From Ferrovibrio sp. (GTDB taxonomy: Bacteria > Pseudomonadota > Alphaproteobacteria > Ferrovibrionales > Ferrovibrionaceae): a stretch of DNA of 64,000 bases. The position numbers and the translations under genes were made by a program. Under the pieces are notes generated by a model. The model searched no databases and had not been told where the DNA came from. It saw only the letters and a list, made by a program, of their open reading frames with translations. Below are positions 63,400 to 64,000 of the stretch, one piece after another. Where the stretch lies: assembly GCF_002796975.1 (NCBI RefSeq), contig NZ_PEKV01000004.1, positions 201,597 to 265,596 on the forward strand, given 5' to 3'. Every line of letters begins with the position of its first letter. The stretch's first letter is position 1.

Positions 63400-63984
63400 A
63401 TGAGCGCCATTCGCTCCGTCTGCGTCTATTGCGGCTCGAGCCTCGGCGAGAGCAACGTCTACACGGCCCAGGCCCAGATTCTCGGCCAGCGCCTGGCCGA
63501 GAACGGCATCCGCCTGATCTATGGCGGCGGCCGCATCGGCCTGATGGGCGTGGTGGCCGATGCCGTCATGAAGGGCGGCGGCGAAGTCGTCGGCATCATC
63601 CCCAACCACCTGCATGACTGGGAAGTCGGCCATACCGGCCTGACCGAACTGCATGTCGTCGACAGCATGCATACGCGCAAGCGCATGATGGTCGAGATGT
63701 CGGATGCCTTCATCGCCCTGCCCGGCGGGTTGGGCACGCTGGATGAGTTCTTCGAGATCATCACCTGGCGGCAGCTCAAGCTGCACGACAAGCCTGTCAT
63801 CGTGGTCAATACCGAAGACTACTGGCATCCGCTGATGGCGCTGATCGAAACCGTGATCGAGCGCGGCTTCGCCCGCCGCACCGCCACCACGCTTTATACC
63901 GTGGTGGAGGATGCCGAAGCGGTGATTGCCGCCCTGCTGGCGGAACCGCCGCCGGAACACGCGGCCCGCACAAGTAAGATCTGA
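63400..63984 (+). CDS. LOG-family protein (TIGR00730 type)
   Basis: Lysine-decarboxylase-like Rossmann protein of 194 residues. The characteristic motifs YGGGRIGLMGVVADA and PGGLGTLDEFFE are those of LOG phosphoribohydrolases, which release free cytokinin bases from nucleotide forms and in bacteria act on AMP-like substrates. It starts near the window end and is complete. Its upstream gap carries an unexplained terminator. No ipt gene is in view. Confidence 0.92.
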   Translation: MSAIRSVCVYCGSSLGESNVYTAQAQILGQRLAENGIRLIYGGGRIGLMGVVADAVMKGGGEVVGIIPNHLHDWEVGHTGLTELHVVDSMHTRKRMMVEMSDAFIALPGGLGTLDEFFEIITWRQLKLHDKPVIVVNTEDYWHPLMALIETVIERGFARRTATTLYTVVEDAEAVIAALLAEPPPEHAARTSKI

Positions 63985-64000
63985 GCATTCCGAGGGCCCG

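Overview
The window is one contiguous, gene-dense, GC-rich bacterial chromosome segment. It holds 71 protein genes, one tRNA, no rRNA, no CRISPR array and no recognisable transposase or phage gene. Its contents point to an alphaproteobacterium, probably of the Rhodospirillales type: a CysG-type siroheme synthase with a typical alphaproteobacterial N-terminus, a NasT/NasS nitrate-assimilation control system, DUF1491 and PAS_5 proteins, HU, and the der-bamB-yfgM run. This placement is inferred from gene content; nothing in the window names the organism.

Layout. 1-11.5 kb: end of an acyl-CoA synthetase/GNAT (Pat-like) gene, moaA, two near-duplicate orphan family-5 solute-binding proteins around nadK, an Lrp/LysE pair, msrA, an EamA transporter and a DUF1491 gene. 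11.5-18 kb: the nitrite-assimilation block (nasT, then nasS-nirB-nirD-cysG, minus strand). The nasT-nasS gap carries a sigma-54-type promoter, two AATGGC hexaloop hairpins and an intrinsic terminator, which is an ANTAR antitermination leader. A tRNA(CAT) and mnmA follow. 19.3-26 kb: small regulators, an SDR, membrane proteins and paired palindromic repeats. 26-30 kb: der, bamB and a YfgM-like gene. 30-38 kb: exported proteins, two microproteins (one behind an FNR/FixK-type box), HU, histidine ammonia-lyase and a divergent NitT/TauT-type ABC transporter. 38-51 kb: mostly single-gene accessory functions (PAS, ArsC-like, sulfotransferase, DUF899, RidA, purT, MFS, ArsR/AHSA1, VOC, LysR) plus one AT-rich, probably acquired gene. 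51-64 kb: mainly minus-strand housekeeping genes (ABC-F, guaA, TPR protein, RsmB-like, guaB, transglutaminase-like, rlmE, ppx/gppA, LysM), then cytochrome b561, cytochrome c-prime and a LOG-family gene.

How the genes work together. NirB/NirD reduce nitrite to ammonium with siroheme made by CysG. NasS and NasT would gate the operon through the leader RNA, and the sigma-54 promoter would add nitrogen-status control. GuaB and GuaA are consecutive GMP-synthesis enzymes. Der, BamB and the YfgM-like protein link ribosome assembly with envelope biogenesis. Many genes overlap by 1-8 bases (ATGA, TGATG, GTGA), which indicates translational coupling. Six REP-like loci, mostly inverted pairs, lie in intergenic gaps.

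The points most worth following are the complete ANTAR/sigma-54 leader with nasS downstream of its own attenuator, a 35-residue membrane protein behind an ideal class II FNR-type promoter, a helically phased GCTTAT array upstream of mnmA, an orphan transcription unit with a terminator upstream of the LOG gene, and the AT-rich gene after purT.
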